A stretch of DNA of 64,000 nucleotides from Triglochin maritima (GCA_963682175.1 OY821772.1:45220925-45284924); one strand, 5' to 3'. Positions 32,501 through 46,258 are shown, counted from the first letter of the stretch. Numbers and translations: made by a program. Notes: generated by a model not told the origin, from the letters alone.

Positions 32501-32689
32501 GCCCATATCGACATCCACATGTCTGATGGGGTATCGGATGAGTTTGCGTTTGGCAGCAGTAGCAATGGCGACATTCCAATGACTGGGCTGGTGAAGGCAT
32601 GGGAGGGAGAACGGATCCATGAAGAGTGCGCCTCTGATGAGTTAGAGCTCACCCTTGGAAGTTCAAGGACCAGGGCTGATGGATGCTAA
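29515..32689 (+). CDS. BEH4: BES1/BZR1 homologue, BEH4-like brassinosteroid transcription factor
   Basis: Two exons, 29515-29730 and 31847-32689, with a 2116-bp GT-AG intron after TTYRK, give 352 residues. Exon 1 encodes the conserved DNA-binding domain ([40 protein letters not shown]), continued by GCKP in exon 2. A Ser/Pro-rich region follows (YQPSPC, YNPSP repeats) with many S/TxxxS/T sites of the type phosphorylated by BIN2-class GSK3 kinases. [14 protein letters not shown] and [20 protein letters not shown] are family signatures. A C-terminal LELTLG matches an EAR repression motif. The family acts in the nucleus downstream of BRI1/BIN2, binding BRRE and E-box sites. The assignment to BEH4 rather than BEH2/3 is from general resemblance. 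Confidence 0.9.
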
Positions 32690-33316
32690 TGTATTTTAAG
32701 TCCTTTTTTTCATATGTTTGTTTTGGTTCATTGTCTTCTGTGGTTCATTCTTGGTATGTATGTTAGGTTGTATGGATAGGAGGGAGTCTCCTTCCTTTTC
32801 CATCAATGTTTTATATGGTTATCTGATGGAACATTTTGAAACATCTAATATGCTAAAAAAAGAGAAGGTTGGAATGCAGATGAGAGTGTGCGGGTAACGA
32901 AGCAATCTCAAGGATTCAAAGACGCACGCCAGATGATATTTCTTGGTGGTATTTTTTCTTCATTTGTATCATTTTGTTTGGTCATAGATTTTGAATATCA
33001 AAGACCGAGGCAATATCAGTCAACTGTCACTAACCAGTTGGGTCGTTTTCTATGTTTGAATTCATGTCTGTTCTTTTTACCTGTCTGGATTGTGCTAAAT
33101 GGATTGGATATTTGGATTGGACTGCTGCAACAAAGCATGGGTCCTGAAGTTTATTTTTGTTTGAAAATTAGCATGGTTCCCGAAGTTATTTCATGAATTA
33201 CTGGGATAAGTTTGTATGCGTTGCTTTCATTTCCATCTATTGCCGTGTGGGACCGTGACTCCATGATGAGGCATTTACCATTTACATTTTACCATTGGAT
33301 TATTTTTCACATTTGT
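32690..33316. other. 3' flank of the BES1-like gene
   Basis: Presumed 3' untranslated region and downstream spacer; no second gene seen. Confidence 0.45.
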
Positions 33317-33338
33317 CCCCCCCCCCCCCCCCCCCCCC
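33317..33338. repeat. homopolymer of 22 C residues
   Basis: An uninterrupted C run on the plus strand (G run on the minus strand). Length is likely polymorphic and could also be affected by sequencing error. Confidence 0.9.
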
Positions 33339-34253
33339 AAACTTTTGATTTATATCCATGACTTGGGCATATATTTATTTATTTTAAAGGAACGAATGTA
33401 CACACATGCCCCGTGAAAGAGGATAAGGAGAAAATTCTAACTATTTTTGGATTGTTGTGATTTGAACGTGCATTTTTTGGTTACTTTTTGGTTATTTTTG
33501 GATTGTTGTGATTTGAACTATTTCAACTTGGTTTACTTTTGTTGTAACATTTTATTGAGGAAATGGAGATGCATTCATTCCAATTATAAAGGGCAAATTC
33601 TGCATTAGCATCAAGCATAATCAAACCGCAAATAGTTTGTGGACCTGGATCGTGAGGAACCGTAAAATTCTTAATCGTGACCTCAAATAAGACATAAATA
33701 TGCTTCACATCCTAAAATTATGAAAGACTAATTTTAGAATGATTGGTGTTTAAGTGTCACTGTTTTCTTTTACAAGGGCTCTTATTCGTTACTGTAATTT
33801 AATTTCATGTGGGTTGATCCCAATCCTTCCAAGTTATTGAATTATATTATTGGTATAATCATGCAGTAATGGTAGCATTCTAATGGGGTTTAAATATCCA
33901 TTAGTAATTTGGTAGCTTCGTTTGACAATGTTCACATTGAGATAACAGTGAGCACCAGTCTAGACTGGAGACCGGACCCTTCGGATCCCGGTCCGTCTCC
34001 AAGGTCCGGACTAGAACCTGGACATGTCCAAAAATCCAGACTGTACCACGACCGACACTCCCCTACATTGAGATTTGACAGTGAGGCATGACATTTACAA
34101 AATTAAAATGATTCGATTTTACTTGTAACAAAAAAGTTAATTACAGGGTATACCGATGAACTATACATTGATACAATGAAATGATGTAATTGGATTACTT
34201 AAACTACAAAACGACACAACCTTCAATCTTTTCAACCAAAACAATAATAAATT

Positions 34254-34510
34254 AACTTTACTATATTTAAAAAGTCTATGGATGATTCACTTTCCTCAAC
34301 CTCGACCATTTAAGTAGATTGTTATTATTATTATTAATATGATGTAATTCCATTTATTTGATTGTAACCCTTACAATGTCCTCATCATATATATAGGAGA
34401 CTATTGTACACATTTAGTGGAGACAATGAAATGAAATACATATTTTTTTCCTCTCTCAATCTTTAATCTTTAGTTTACTTGTTTTATAACAACTTTACTA
34501 TATTTAAAAA
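34254..34510. repeat. 217-bp LTR-like insert between 20-bp direct repeats
   Basis: AACTTTACTATATTTAAAAA occurs at 34254-34273 and 34491-34510 without change. The DNA between them reads like the R/U5 part of a small LTR: a TATATATA box, a CAATGAAATGAAATAC stretch and a CTCTCTCAATC tail. No TG...CA boundary with a 5-bp duplication is clear, so the element type is unresolved. It ends about 260 bp before the TONSOKU ATG. Confidence 0.4.
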
Positions 34511-34770
34511 ATCAAGACTCTCCCTAACACACTCTCTTCCCTCAACATGTAGCCCTCTATTCTTCCGCAAACAACCCAAACCATTCTCACAAGAACATCC
34601 TTACAAATATCCCAAACAAGTTTTCGAAACATCAAACACAAGATTCCAGAGGACAAATCCCGCAAATTGCCAAAAATCCTGGCGGGAACCAAAATCCCCA
34701 ATTCCTTCCTACCTCCACTCCTCCCCACTTCCAAACCCTAATCCCAGAGAAAAGAAATCCACGTATTTCG

Positions 34771-37700
34771 ATGCGGCGAGAGCAGGACGTGCAGATGAGG
34801 GAGGCGAAAAGGGGGTACCGCGAGGCGGTGACGGAGGGGAACCGCGAGGAGGAGGCGCGGTGGGCGAACGTGATCGGCGATATCCTCAAGAACCGAGGCG
34901 AGTACGTCGAGGCCCTCCGCTGGCTCCGCATCGACTACAAGGTCTCCCTCAAGTACCTCCCGCAGAAGCAACTCCTCCCCACTTGCCAGTCCATCGGGGA
35001 ACTCTACCTCCGCCTCAACCGCCACCACGAAGCCCTGTATTACCAGGTAATTTGACCTTTTCTCTCTCCTCCAATTATAGTTCTTTTCTTAGGATTTTTT
35101 TTTTTGGATGTGAAGGGTGGATGCATGGTTGGTGTTCAATTTGGTTGGTCCACCAAAAGTTAGGTAGTGGATGGTCGATCCAATTTTGTTATGTTTACGA
35201 CACTCCTCCCCACGTCTGACTGGAATTATTTTTCTCCGAGTCTATGCCTGGACATAGTGCAAGCATGGGTTAGAGGGAGCATTCATAGCTTGATGGGTCC
35301 GCTCGTTACCATGTTAAACTTCGTTGGTCCACCACTTGAACAAAGCTCAAGTTGTTATTAGTGGACGGTGGATTCAGCTCTATAGCAGAGTGTTGCACAC
35401 TTTTAGTATTTAGCAACATGAGATTGTTTTTTTCTTCTGATGGTTGGTTCGTTGGGAAATGTTGTGGAGGTGAGCTATACTATGCCTTTAACAGTTTTCG
35501 GTATTGATGTATGGATTTTTGTTGTACATGACATTTGAACAAGTCTAGGATGATGCGTAGACAGGAATTTTCTTATAGCAGAAGGTTCTAGAAGCAAAGT
35601 TCCAAAAGTTGAATAATTCGTGAACTTGACAATTAAAATCTAAAATCAAATTAATACAAAAAGGGATGACCGCAAGCAATGATCTTGTATATCCTTGCTA
35701 CAAATTGGTCTTTGTAGAACATTGTAGTCCTGATCTCACTTGAAACATTATACGACACACCTTTTTGATGTGATATTACACCTCATTTCCTTTGTTAATT
35801 TTTTGGAACTCATTCTTTCACCAAGTGTTATTTTGTATCTCAACTTGTGCACCAAACATATCCTACTCTATTTTCTCATCTGTATGCATGCTTTCTCCTC
35901 TTGCGGTGCAGAAGAAGCATTTGGAACTTGCCAAGGCTTCTGATGATCTTATTGAGGAGCAGCGAGCAGCTACTCAACTAGGCCGTACCTATCATGAAAT
36001 GTTTCTACGGTCGGAAGATGATCATGATGCACTACGGAACGCCAAGAAATACTTCAAATCTGCCATGAAGCTTGCTTGTGTACTCAAGGACAACATCTTA
36101 TGTTTTAAGTCTTCTCATTTTCTTAAAGAATATGTAGATGCACATAATAACATAGGTATGCTTGAAATGGATCTTGATAATGTCGAAGATGCCGAAAAAA
36201 TCCTTCTCAAAGGCTTGAAAATTTGTGACGAGGAGGAGGTGCCTGAAAATGATGATGGGCGTACAAGGCTTCATCATAATCTTGGAAACGTCTATCTTGG
36301 GTTGCGAGATTGGGCAAAATCTAAGAAGCACATTGAAATAGATATCCAAATTTGTAAAAGAATTGGACATCCACAAGGAGAAGCAAAAGGGTTTATCAAT
36401 CTTGGAGAACTGCATTACCGTGTTCAGAAGTACCCTGAGGCAACCAATTGCTACAAAAAGGCTCTTGAAATAGCTAATGAGTTGGAAGATGAGGATGCAT
36501 TAGTTGAACAAATCGTACAGAATCTGGATATTGTCAAACAAGCAGAAGGTGTACTGGAAGATTTGAAAAATGAAGAGCTGAAGTTGAAGAAGCTTGCAAG
36601 GGCTTCTTGCAGTGCTAGAGGAACATCAAAGGAAAGAAGATATCTATTGGAGCAGAATACAGCCCTAGACTCTTTAATTGACAAGGCAAGACTGATTGCT
36701 GCTTGGAAAAAGGTACAAACATATTTTCAAATTGACTGCTCTTTCCTGATTTTTCTGGTTGATGATGAAGGCCTTATTCCACTAATCCCTTTCATGGAAA
36801 AATAGCAATACAAGTCTTTTCGGATGTATCAGTTTTTGTAAACTATCTCTTAGGGCTTTAGTATTTTCAATTGTATTATTGTTTTAGTATAAGCATTTAG
36901 CTACCTTTTCTGAATAAGTTTCACACGAGTGACTATATGGATGCAAACAGATAGGGATTATCCACGGAGAGTCTCTACTGACTTAACTTTTCCATAACCA
37001 AAAGTATAACTATATATATTGCGGATATAGATACTGTTTTGTATCTTGTGGTGGATACAGACACAAATATTTGATCATTTCCCCCTCAAATAACAGCATG
37101 TTAGAAATAGGATTTTAGTCTTAGTTGTTCGCAGATTCTACTTAGTGTTATCTTTGCACCCTGGACATGTCATATTTCTAAATTAAATGTTTCAGTACAG
37201 TCATAACCAAGATTACCATTTAAGATTTTAACATTGAAGTGTAATGCAAAAATGTGCATTTTTTATTTAATCTGCAGTGAATACGTATTTATTTTTTTAT
37301 TCTTATCTTTTGTGGAATATCTGGTTTGTGTCCATATATGCCTTTAGATGTAGAGATGCACTTTTCATGTCTCCTCATTTTAAAATTAAGCATACAGATG
37401 TAGAAATACCTCTACCTGGCCCTGCTTAATTTGAACCCTTAGTGACTATAAATACCATTTCCATCTATAATGTAAAGCTTAAATTCATATATTTTGTTTG
37501 ACTTTTCTTCATTTATCTTGTAGCATCAGGAATTCGCAAAAAGAAAGAAGAGGGTGGTAACAGATCTTTGTGACAAAGAAAAGATGAGTGATTCTTACCT
37601 GGTCATTGGAGAGTCCTATCAAAAGTTAAGAAACTTCAGCCAAGCAAGAAAATGGTACATGAAAAGTTGGAACACATACAGATCAATTGGGAATATGGAG

Positions 37701-40700
37701 GTATGTTTCTGTTATCAGCAATTTGGTGACTTGTTTCCTGAAATTTCAGGGTTTTGTAGAAAGAATATGAATGGCAGCGATATACATGGCAAGTTTACAT
37801 TGCTGTTCACACATTTAAAGAACCTCACAGTTTGTACGAGCTATTTCTGTGCGACACCTGAATAACTTACTATTTTCTGGCAATGGATACTATTCTATCC
37901 CCAACATGTTTTTGCATATGAAAATGCAAAATTATGGACTACCATTTTGCTGGTTGTTTTCCTTTTTTCTCTCTATCACTCATCTAACTTCCATTAAATG
38001 AATATGCTGAACTATTCATACATGGGTGGATTTCCTGATCATCATTTCAAACTTACTTCTACTCTTTGTCACAAAAAGTGAATACTTCGATTCATTCTAA
38101 AATCTAAACCTCTATGAAAGTTTGTGTTAGATACTATTTCATAATTTCTAATTTGTTGCTACCATTACATAAGATGTCTCCATAACCTGCTTAATTGGAA
38201 CTAAGTGTTCGATTTCATTTTAGTTTCATTTTGGGAATCTAATATTTTAGGGTCAAGCTATGGCCAAGATCAATATTGGAGAGGTTTTAGATTCATGTGG
38301 CAATTGGGCTGGTGCATTGGAAGCGTTTGAGGAGGGCTACAAGTAATAATTCACTTTTCTAATTTTCAAGTTCCAAGAATATATTGCTTTCTGTTTTCCA
38401 TTTCGTCTGACTAATTGTTTAGACTTTATGGTTCAGAATTGCAGTCCAAGGAAATTTGCCTTCTGTACAGCTATTCGCTCTGAATAACATGCATTATAGT
38501 CATATGATTAGATTTGACAATGAAGAAGATGCTAGGTAAATACCTCTGTTCTTTAAGTTAACTGAATCATCCATTCGTTGCTAACTGGTGCATGTCTGGT
38601 CAGAAAATTGCAGCATGAGATTCAAACCTTAAAATGTTTATTAAATGAAGAAGATCAACCAAATGGGCTAGTAAATGAGCATTGCCCTGAAACAGAAACT
38701 GAAGGGCTTGATATGTCAGATAGTTCATCAAGTGGATCTGACATGTCTGATACAAATACAAGTAAGCCAATGGCTATAAATCCCACTGAGGACATAGATG
38801 ATGACATTGTTCTTGGTTCTCTAGTTGCACCAAGCAAAGCAAAGCAAAAAATCTCATACAACTCCTGTTGCAAAAGAACACACATTCCCAATAGCTTCGA
38901 AGAAGCTTCATCTAATGATCTAAGTAAATCATCAAGTCACAAGACTCTTAGCCGCAAACGCCTCCACGTAGTCATTTCTGATGATGAAATGGATGAGTGC
39001 ATTGCTCCAGTTCAAGAAAAGGAAGTTCTTAATGGATGCCAGGAGAATGAAGCCACTTCTAGTAAAGGTTCATCATATTGTCAGTTCTATCTTTTTATTG
39101 AAACAAACTGTTTTCTTTTTTCTGACATTTCATTTTCTCTTTGATTTCCCACAGACCTCAGCAGTCATCAGGCTGGTATTTCTAATACCGAGAAGGTAAC
39201 ACGAATGCCAACACTAGTACTTGTTTTTCCTATATTTTATCATCTTCTTGTGTTTAAGTTTGTTGTAGTCTTCTTCAGTTATCCTTTCCCCTTTTTCTCT
39301 GCACCTTCCTTGCTGGTTGTGTTGTTGTCTCTTCGTGAAATAGCATGCTTACTTTGCTTTTTTGCTATATTACCAAAAAATTGATGTAATAAATAGTAAA
39401 AGTGGCGATAAGTTTCATGTCAAGAATTTTCCTACTTTGGGAGTTTATGGTGGACTTATAATATCAGTAGAAGTAAATGTACTGCAAACTATTTCAGAGG
39501 ATAATTATTTCTTGTTCTAGCAGGATGTTGCTTGTTCTAATCCTAAAGATGTGCTCAGCACGTGCACTGACCATGGAAAGAGCACTTGTTCTTCAAGTTC
39601 AAAATTTCCTAAACCTAAGGCAGGAGAAAATACCTTATCTGAGTCCTTGAGTGACGTCGGAGGTACCAATGCACCCAACTCTTTGGCTGGTGAATCGAGA
39701 ATGGATAGCCATCATACTTTAGGCAGTCTACAACAAAACCAAAATGGTGTAAGTCGTGCTTGCTAGTGTGGATACACAAATAGAATATGATTTTCTTGTG
39801 TATTATGATAATTGTTTTTGTTACTCGTGCAAAGGGATCAGCAGTCTTCTTCTCTCTAATCAGTTGATTTAGTCTTATTCCATAGTAGAATTTCACATAA
39901 TTATACTTCTGTAATGGAATTGTTAAAATAATTTGATTGCCATCTTACGTCAGCAACATAAATATAAGGTCATGTTCCAGAAGAACTGGACAAGTATAAT
40001 GTATTTGAAATAATCTCTATGTGCAAATCCTTTTCCGGATCAAACTTGGAAGAAATCTCTCCAAATCAGCTGGACTAGTTATATAGAGAAAGAAAACTGA
40101 AAAAATATAGAATCTGAGAATTTTGATCCAGTAATTGAGCATCTTAGTATGTGTTAGTGTTACCTTGTTGTCTGATACCTTCTATGTTTCAGAAGGATGC
40201 AACTAAAACATCAAGTGGAATTGGCACGTCCTTTCTGTTACTTGGCATCTCAGTCTCTACTTCCGTCCTGCACTCTGTTCATGGACTTTAGTTATATCTG
40301 TGGGAGTAGAAATTGTCTTAGATAGTAGATGCCTATGACATCTAGTTGATCTACATGAATGCTTTTTTCAGGCCTGTGTTTGGTTTTATTTTCTGTTAAC
40401 AAGAACCCCAGCGTTTATTACTGTGAAAAATTTCAGAAGTACAACTTGGTTATTAATTGCTCAGGGTCAAATATGTCTAGACTTCAGATAGGATATCCCA
40501 TTCAAGCATTCATTTTCACACTGTCTCCGAATTTTGCACAACTTATTCAGAGCTTGTTCAAATGGATCCCAAAATGATACGTTTTGTTCTCTCTTTAGGG
40601 AAATTATTTTGCATGAAGCTTTCAGTGTTTGTATGTTAGAATGCACTATGTGCCAATGAATGTTCTTTGACAAGCATTCAGAAAGAAGAGTATTTTGTTC

Positions 40701-43700
40701 TTGTAGTTATTTTGGTTTATGTGAAGCAAGTAACTAGTTAAACGAGTCATTCCTATTGCAGCATGCCATAACATTTAAAATGGGATCTGATCTGATCCAT
40801 GTTGACGTGAGCTGTTGCATGGATGGTGATAAACTAAGCATTGAATGCCTGAAGGTCCAGATAGCGTGCCAATATTATTTGCAACTCCCCAAAGAGAAGC
40901 GGTCAAAAGGTAAGCATTTGCATATGTACAATAGTGGTTGATAAGCTCAAGGCTGTGACTATCCATGTGGTAAAGAAAACATCGATCATTCTTTTTTGAC
41001 TATGACAACATGTTTTGTTCAACTGGAATATTTGTCATCACCACGTGTAGAAATATATTTGCAACTTTTGTGTCACCGACTTGTTAAAAGAGTTTTTATG
41101 TTTCATCAAATCAATGAGATCCATGAACAAGCTACAAGAGACAAGAGTACAAGTCAAAACATAAATTTCTTTTGTGATTTTTTATAGCAATATGCTATTC
41201 ATTAATCTTCCTCAGGTCTCTTACCGGTATTCAAAAATTTGGCATTGAGTGAGCCTGAATGTGGATTACTTGAAATATCGGATGGTCAAATGGAGATCAT
41301 AGCTGATGGTAAGATCAGAACTGTCTCTTCTATTTGTACTGAAATTAGTCTTTGCTACTCTCTCGACATTTCTCGCATAACATTTGCTTGTAAAATATTG
41401 ATGGTTTTTAGGTGTCAGCCCTACTTAAGCTAAGCATATTTTTTCCGAGCCATGTTGGAGTCCTCGTCTTAGGATTGAATGTTACATCTCTAGATTTCGT
41501 AGATAATAGCATTGAAGGCTCTCTATTGAATAATTACTTCTACGGATATTCTTATATCGACATTGAAGACATGCTTATATCCACTCAAGATGGTAAACTT
41601 TAGACAACATTTACTGGGCGAATCATGATCAGGGAGTACCTACACATTAGACCTTAAATATGCTGAGCCTCACATTTTATTTTCTTTACATGTATTTATT
41701 TATCTTAGGCCTACCCTCTGATTTACCTACACATAGTCCTCTCTTTTGGAATTTGTATAGTACTTCTATGCATATGATTAACATTTTCTCCATTATGATT
41801 CTTGTGCAGAATGGGTCCCCAAACGTCTAATGAAGTCCTATATTGACAATTGCGAGAAAAAGTCAGAGGAACCAAATATGAACTTGATAAAAAAGTTATA
41901 TAATTTAGAGGTGCATTTTTCTGCCTCTGCGATTTAATGTCTCTTCAATTTTGAAAATTCGAATTTAAACAATATATTATCCATATTTGGTTGCAGGTTT
42001 CGGAGGATGAAATTGTTGTTTCCAGTTGTGGGCTTCAAGATGTTTCTATTGCACCATTCATGGATGCCCTCTCTGAGCACAAGACAGTTACTCTATTGGA
42101 TGTTTCCCATAATGCACTAGGTGAATAAGTAGATCATCTTATGTGCTTCAAACCTTCGTTTTCCAAGAACAACTAAAGTATCTCTTGTACTCTTACTATT
42201 AATTTTTTGAAAATCGACTAAGTGCATAATAACCTATTTGTCATTTAATCTAGTCAATCTTATATTCAGGGAACGAGACAATGGAGAAACTCCATCAGCT
42301 GTTCATTTCATCAACCCAAACTTATGGTAGTTTGGTTTTGGATTTGCATAGTAATCGGTTTGGTCCATCTTCCTTATTTCAGGTACATGTACTTGGCTCT
42401 CATTGCTATGTTATTGATAACCAAAATTTTGTTTAAATTTATGATAATCTTTTCTGATCGGCCAGATCTGCGAATGCCCTGTCTTTTCGGCTAGATTAGA
42501 GGTGCTTAATGTCTCAGAAAATCGTCTTACTGATGCTTGCAGTTCTTATCTTACAACCATTTTGACTAATTGCAAAGGTATGATTCTGCATAAAATTTCT
42601 TTATCACCTTTTCTCTCCCTCTTAAGTGATAGAATAATTGCTTAATGTTTTATCTCGTAATAATTGTTTAACTGCAGACAATAAGTAGTATCTAAATTTC
42701 ATTTCCTAATTTGTAAAGTGCTTCAATGTCATTTTTTAATTTTTATTATTATTGAAGCACTATATAGCTTGAACATAGAGAAATGTGGTATCACAACTCG
42801 AACAATTCAGAAGATTGCTGATGTGTTAGATGAAGGGCATGTACTTTCACAGCTCAAAATAGGTACCTACCATGTCATTGATTGAGATCTTCTTTGTTAG
42901 TTGGTATTTCCTCTGCCTAACTTTTCTGTCTACATTTAGACTTATAATTTTTTTTTTCTGTCTACAGGACGAAATAGCCCCATCTCTGGAAGTTCTGTGG
43001 TTAAACTTTTGGTCAAACTTTCTAAATTGGAAAGGTTAATTTCGACTTGAACTTCTCTTTCAACGGATACTGCTTTGATACTCAATGTTTTTGACATGGC
43101 AGCTTGCTTGATTTTTTTCCTGTTGCAGTTTTTCAGAGCTTGGTCTGAGTTCCATCAAATTGAACAAGAACATAATCAATAGCCTTTGTCAACTCATTAG
43201 GACCACAAGTCTGTCAACTTTGATTCTTGATTCAGCCAATCTTGGAGATGTACTTTTTAAAGCCCCTTTTGTTATTGTCTCATGAAGATAGACAAAAATG
43301 TAGGCTTCCTCATTTTTCCTTTGTCTTCTCAGGAAGGGGCACTGGAAGTGATTGAGGCATTTCCTAAAGGGATCCGGGAACTGGTGAAGCTTGACCTTTC
43401 AAATTGTGGATTAAACAAAAAGTGGGCAGAAATTTTTACGAAGGTTGCATCCCTTGATGGGCTGCATGAACTAAATCTCGGAGGGAATTCCTTCAAACAA
43501 GAGGTTTGTTTTATTTTGCTTTTTAGGGGTCCTCATAGCAACTGCATTCCGCAGTAACAAACAAATGATAGCAGACTCTTTTCAGTCTTCATATTAAAAA
43601 AAGGTTGCATCACGTTTTAGCTGTATAATACCTTGCTCTTCTCAGTTTGCTACTTTTAATTGATTAATAGTTTACTGTATTCTCCCTGTGATCAGAACTG

Positions 43701-44396
43701 CCTTGCATTATTACCACTTCTCAACCCTCAATCCCTCAAAATTCTTATTCTCAATAAATGTGGGATTGGCCTTAATGGGATTCTCGAAGTTGTTAAAGCA
43801 CTCAAAGGTCAGATGGACAAATACTTCATTGGTTTTCAACATGCTCTGCTCTCTGCAGTCTTGGTTCTTGAATGCATTTTATTCTAACGGCATTGTTAGT
43901 GGCAGATAATGACACCCTGGAAGAAGTTCATATTGCGGACAATGCCAATTGCACTCCTGAAACATCACCACAACAGCAGCACGACATAGAAACACCAGAT
44001 TTATCCAAGCCTTCAAACCAACCTGAACCATGCAACGTGAATTTGGAGTGCTATAACATGGAAGTTGCAGATAATGAGGATGAACTCACAAAGATGGAAC
44101 ATCCTTTCTCTTGTTTGGAAGGTGTTCATGCCGGCTCATCCACTCAGAAGCCATTCACCGGTTCTGACATAGTTAAGGAACTTGCACTGGCCATTGCAGC
44201 TACTAGGTTGCTGCTGATTGATCTCAGTAGTAATGGGCTCTTGGATAAAACGGTGGAATTATTATACAATGCATGGTCCTCGAGGCCTTGCATTGTTGCA
44301 CAAAAGCATGTCAGACAGAAGATCGTCCATTTCTCTGTAGAGGGCAAAAGGTGTTGTGGTGTAAGACCTTGTTGTAGAAGAGATGGACTGGTCTAG
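34771..44396 (+). CDS. TSK: TONSOKU / BRUSHY1 / MGOUN3, chromatin and replication-fork protein
   Basis: I could place 20 exons with GT-AG borders and continuous phase: 34771-35046, 35912-36712, 37524-37700, 38251-38342, 38437-38535, 38604-39067, 39155-39195, 39524-39748, 40762-40909, 41216-41308, 41810-41910, 41997-42120, 42270-42382, 42466-42577, 42758-42862, 42968-43034, 43129-43249, 43333-43503, 43696-43807 and 43906-44396. They total about 1310 residues, matching the family's usual length. The N-terminal half has TPR/LGN repeats ([40 protein letters not shown]). A Ser/Asp-rich middle ([10 protein letters not shown]) is followed by leucine-rich repeats ([25 protein letters not shown]) and a Cys-rich end ([14 protein letters not shown]). 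In plants TONSOKU reads newly deposited histone H3.1 through its TPR domain, supports repair at broken forks, and its loss causes fasciation and release of silencing. No break was seen. Confidence 0.92.
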
Positions 44397-44953
44397 CATC
44401 CTTCCTCAGATGTGTGTATATATATATATATTTTTTTTTTTTGAGTTGTTAGTACAGAGGAACGCAACTTTTCATTCTCCATCCTACATATTATTGCAAA
44501 AATGTGTTTACCAAGAAGTCTGCTAATAATCTTAGATATCTATGAACCTTGTCTCCACAAGTTCTCTGATTTGTTTTTCGTTCTATTTTCTTTTCTGATT
44601 ATTTCAACTGACTTGGACACTAGAAATAACCTCAATCTATTAGCGGTTGGTGTTTGAATTGGGAATTGACGAAAATAACCTCAATTTAAATCCAATACAT
44701 TAGCAAAAACAAACAAATATTATTTTATTAAACGACATTATGCTACGTAGAAATAGTCAAAACTATCATCATAATTTAATCATTAAATAACGGCAATTTT
44801 TGCAATCATACAAATAATCAAACTATCACCGTAACTAATTACCAATTAAAATTATTTTTTCAATCATTCGGAATGTTAAACTCATTTCCGAGGTTTTACT
44901 TTTTTTCCAAGAGGATATTTTCCCCACGAAAGATGGATGACTACACTAACTGT

Positions 44954-46250
44954 TAAGGGTGCACACGGGTCAGGTTGAACCCGAAAACCGACCCGAACCC
45001 GACTGGCCGGGTCGGGTTGGAAAGGGTTTCGGGTTGGGTCGGGTTGGAAAATCTGAAAACCGAATTTTTCGGGTCGGGTTCGGATTGAGTGGTCAGGTTG
45101 ACCCAACCCGAACCCGAAAATGTTGTTTTAATCTGGACCGTCCAGATTTTTAACCCCACCCTAAACCAATCTCGTCCATCCCTCGTGCCTCAAAACCCAA
45201 CCCCGTCTAGATTCCTAACCCTAGTCGCCCCCTCCCGACCTCTCCTCGTCCCCTCTCCTCGAGGCCTCGGCGCCTCCTCTCCGACGTCCAAATTTGCACT
45301 TTATCTTCCGTTGTCTAATTGAATGGATTATTCTCAACGGTTCAAGGTGTGCTTGGTACCAAGGTTAAGATCATGTTGGGTTGGGATCCGAAATGTATGT
45401 TTGGGCCAATGACTCCTGTGACAGATCTTGTAACAATCCATCCTCCCAACGAGGAAGATGAGTACACGAGGCCTTACATAGCACATGTTCTACCGCCTAC
45501 TGAAATTGAGGCTCTGTTGCTTAACCTGCCAGTTTACTTTGAACATGTTTGATGTCAATAGTTAGTTTTTTGTTTCAAAATTTTGAACACTAGTAGTTGT
45601 TTTGGTGATTATGTATCCCGGATGCATCTTCTGAGTTTGAAACTTATTTATTCCCTCAAGTCCTTGACATTTTAGTATAGGGGTCTGCGCTCTTGATTTT
45701 GTTGTTCTGGTACAAGTTGCAATATTGTTTTGTGGTACGCATATTTCTTTAAGATCAATTAATTTGTCTTGTTTTGGTTTTTTGTTCGTGAGTTTATTTA
45801 GTTTGTGGTTGGTCGATGTTAGTTGCATCTGTAGACGAATAAATCTCCTGAAAACCGAAGCTTTTCCAATAACTAATAGCATTGTATTATCAAAATATTA
45901 ATTTTGGTTATGCGTCCACAAAAACAAGAAAGTAGACGATGCTCAGTAATTGTCACCTACAAAGGTATAATGATAACCTACAACTAAGATCGTGTTTGCT
46001 GAACCCGGATGCAAGGAACTCCCATGTTCAAGTAATGTTTTGAATTGGTTAATTTATCAGACAGAAAATATTATTGCATTAAATTCGAGTCCAACCCGAT
46101 CCAACCCAACCCAACCCGAAATTTTCGGGTTGGGTTGGATTGAACCCGAATTGGTTCGGGTTCGGGTTGGGTTTTTCACAAACCCGAATTTTTCGGGTTG
46201 GGTCGAGTTCTGGTCCAAACCCGACCCAACCCGACCTATGTGCACCCCTA
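44954..46250. mobile_element. non-autonomous hAT-type element with captured host sequence
   Basis: The left end TAAGGGTGCACACGGGTC and the right end, reverse-complemented TAGGGGTGCACATAGGTC, form an imperfect terminal inverted repeat. They are flanked by CTAACTGT (44946-44953) and CCAACCGT (46251-46258), an 8-bp duplication with 6 of 8 matches. Both subterminal regions are packed with CGGGTCGGGTT / AACCCGAACC motifs. There is no transposase, so it depended on a relative. The interior holds a ribosomal protein S3 fragment. Confidence 0.7.
45346..45552 (+). pseudogene. RPS3: captured 3' fragment of cytosolic ribosomal protein S3 (uS3)
   Basis: The frame reads [16 protein letters not shown] and then [21 protein letters not shown], which matches the conserved C-terminal region of eukaryotic RPS3. 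Only this C-terminal part is present, with no KH domain upstream. The end diverges (VYFEHV stop). The fragment sits in the middle of the hAT-type element, so it is most simply a captured gene piece. No expression can be inferred. Confidence 0.75.
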
Positions 46251-46258
46251 CCAACCGT

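Noticed and set aside
34479..35219. 246-aa plus-strand ORF overlapping TONSOKU exon 1
   Set aside because: It is in a different frame from the TPR-coding exon, low complexity (Pro/Arg), and runs through the splice donor.
39749..40761. Extra exon between TONSOKU exons 8 and 9 (acceptor near 40189)
   Set aside because: No GT donor keeps phase there, and joining exon 8 directly to 40762 keeps frame and gives the expected family length.
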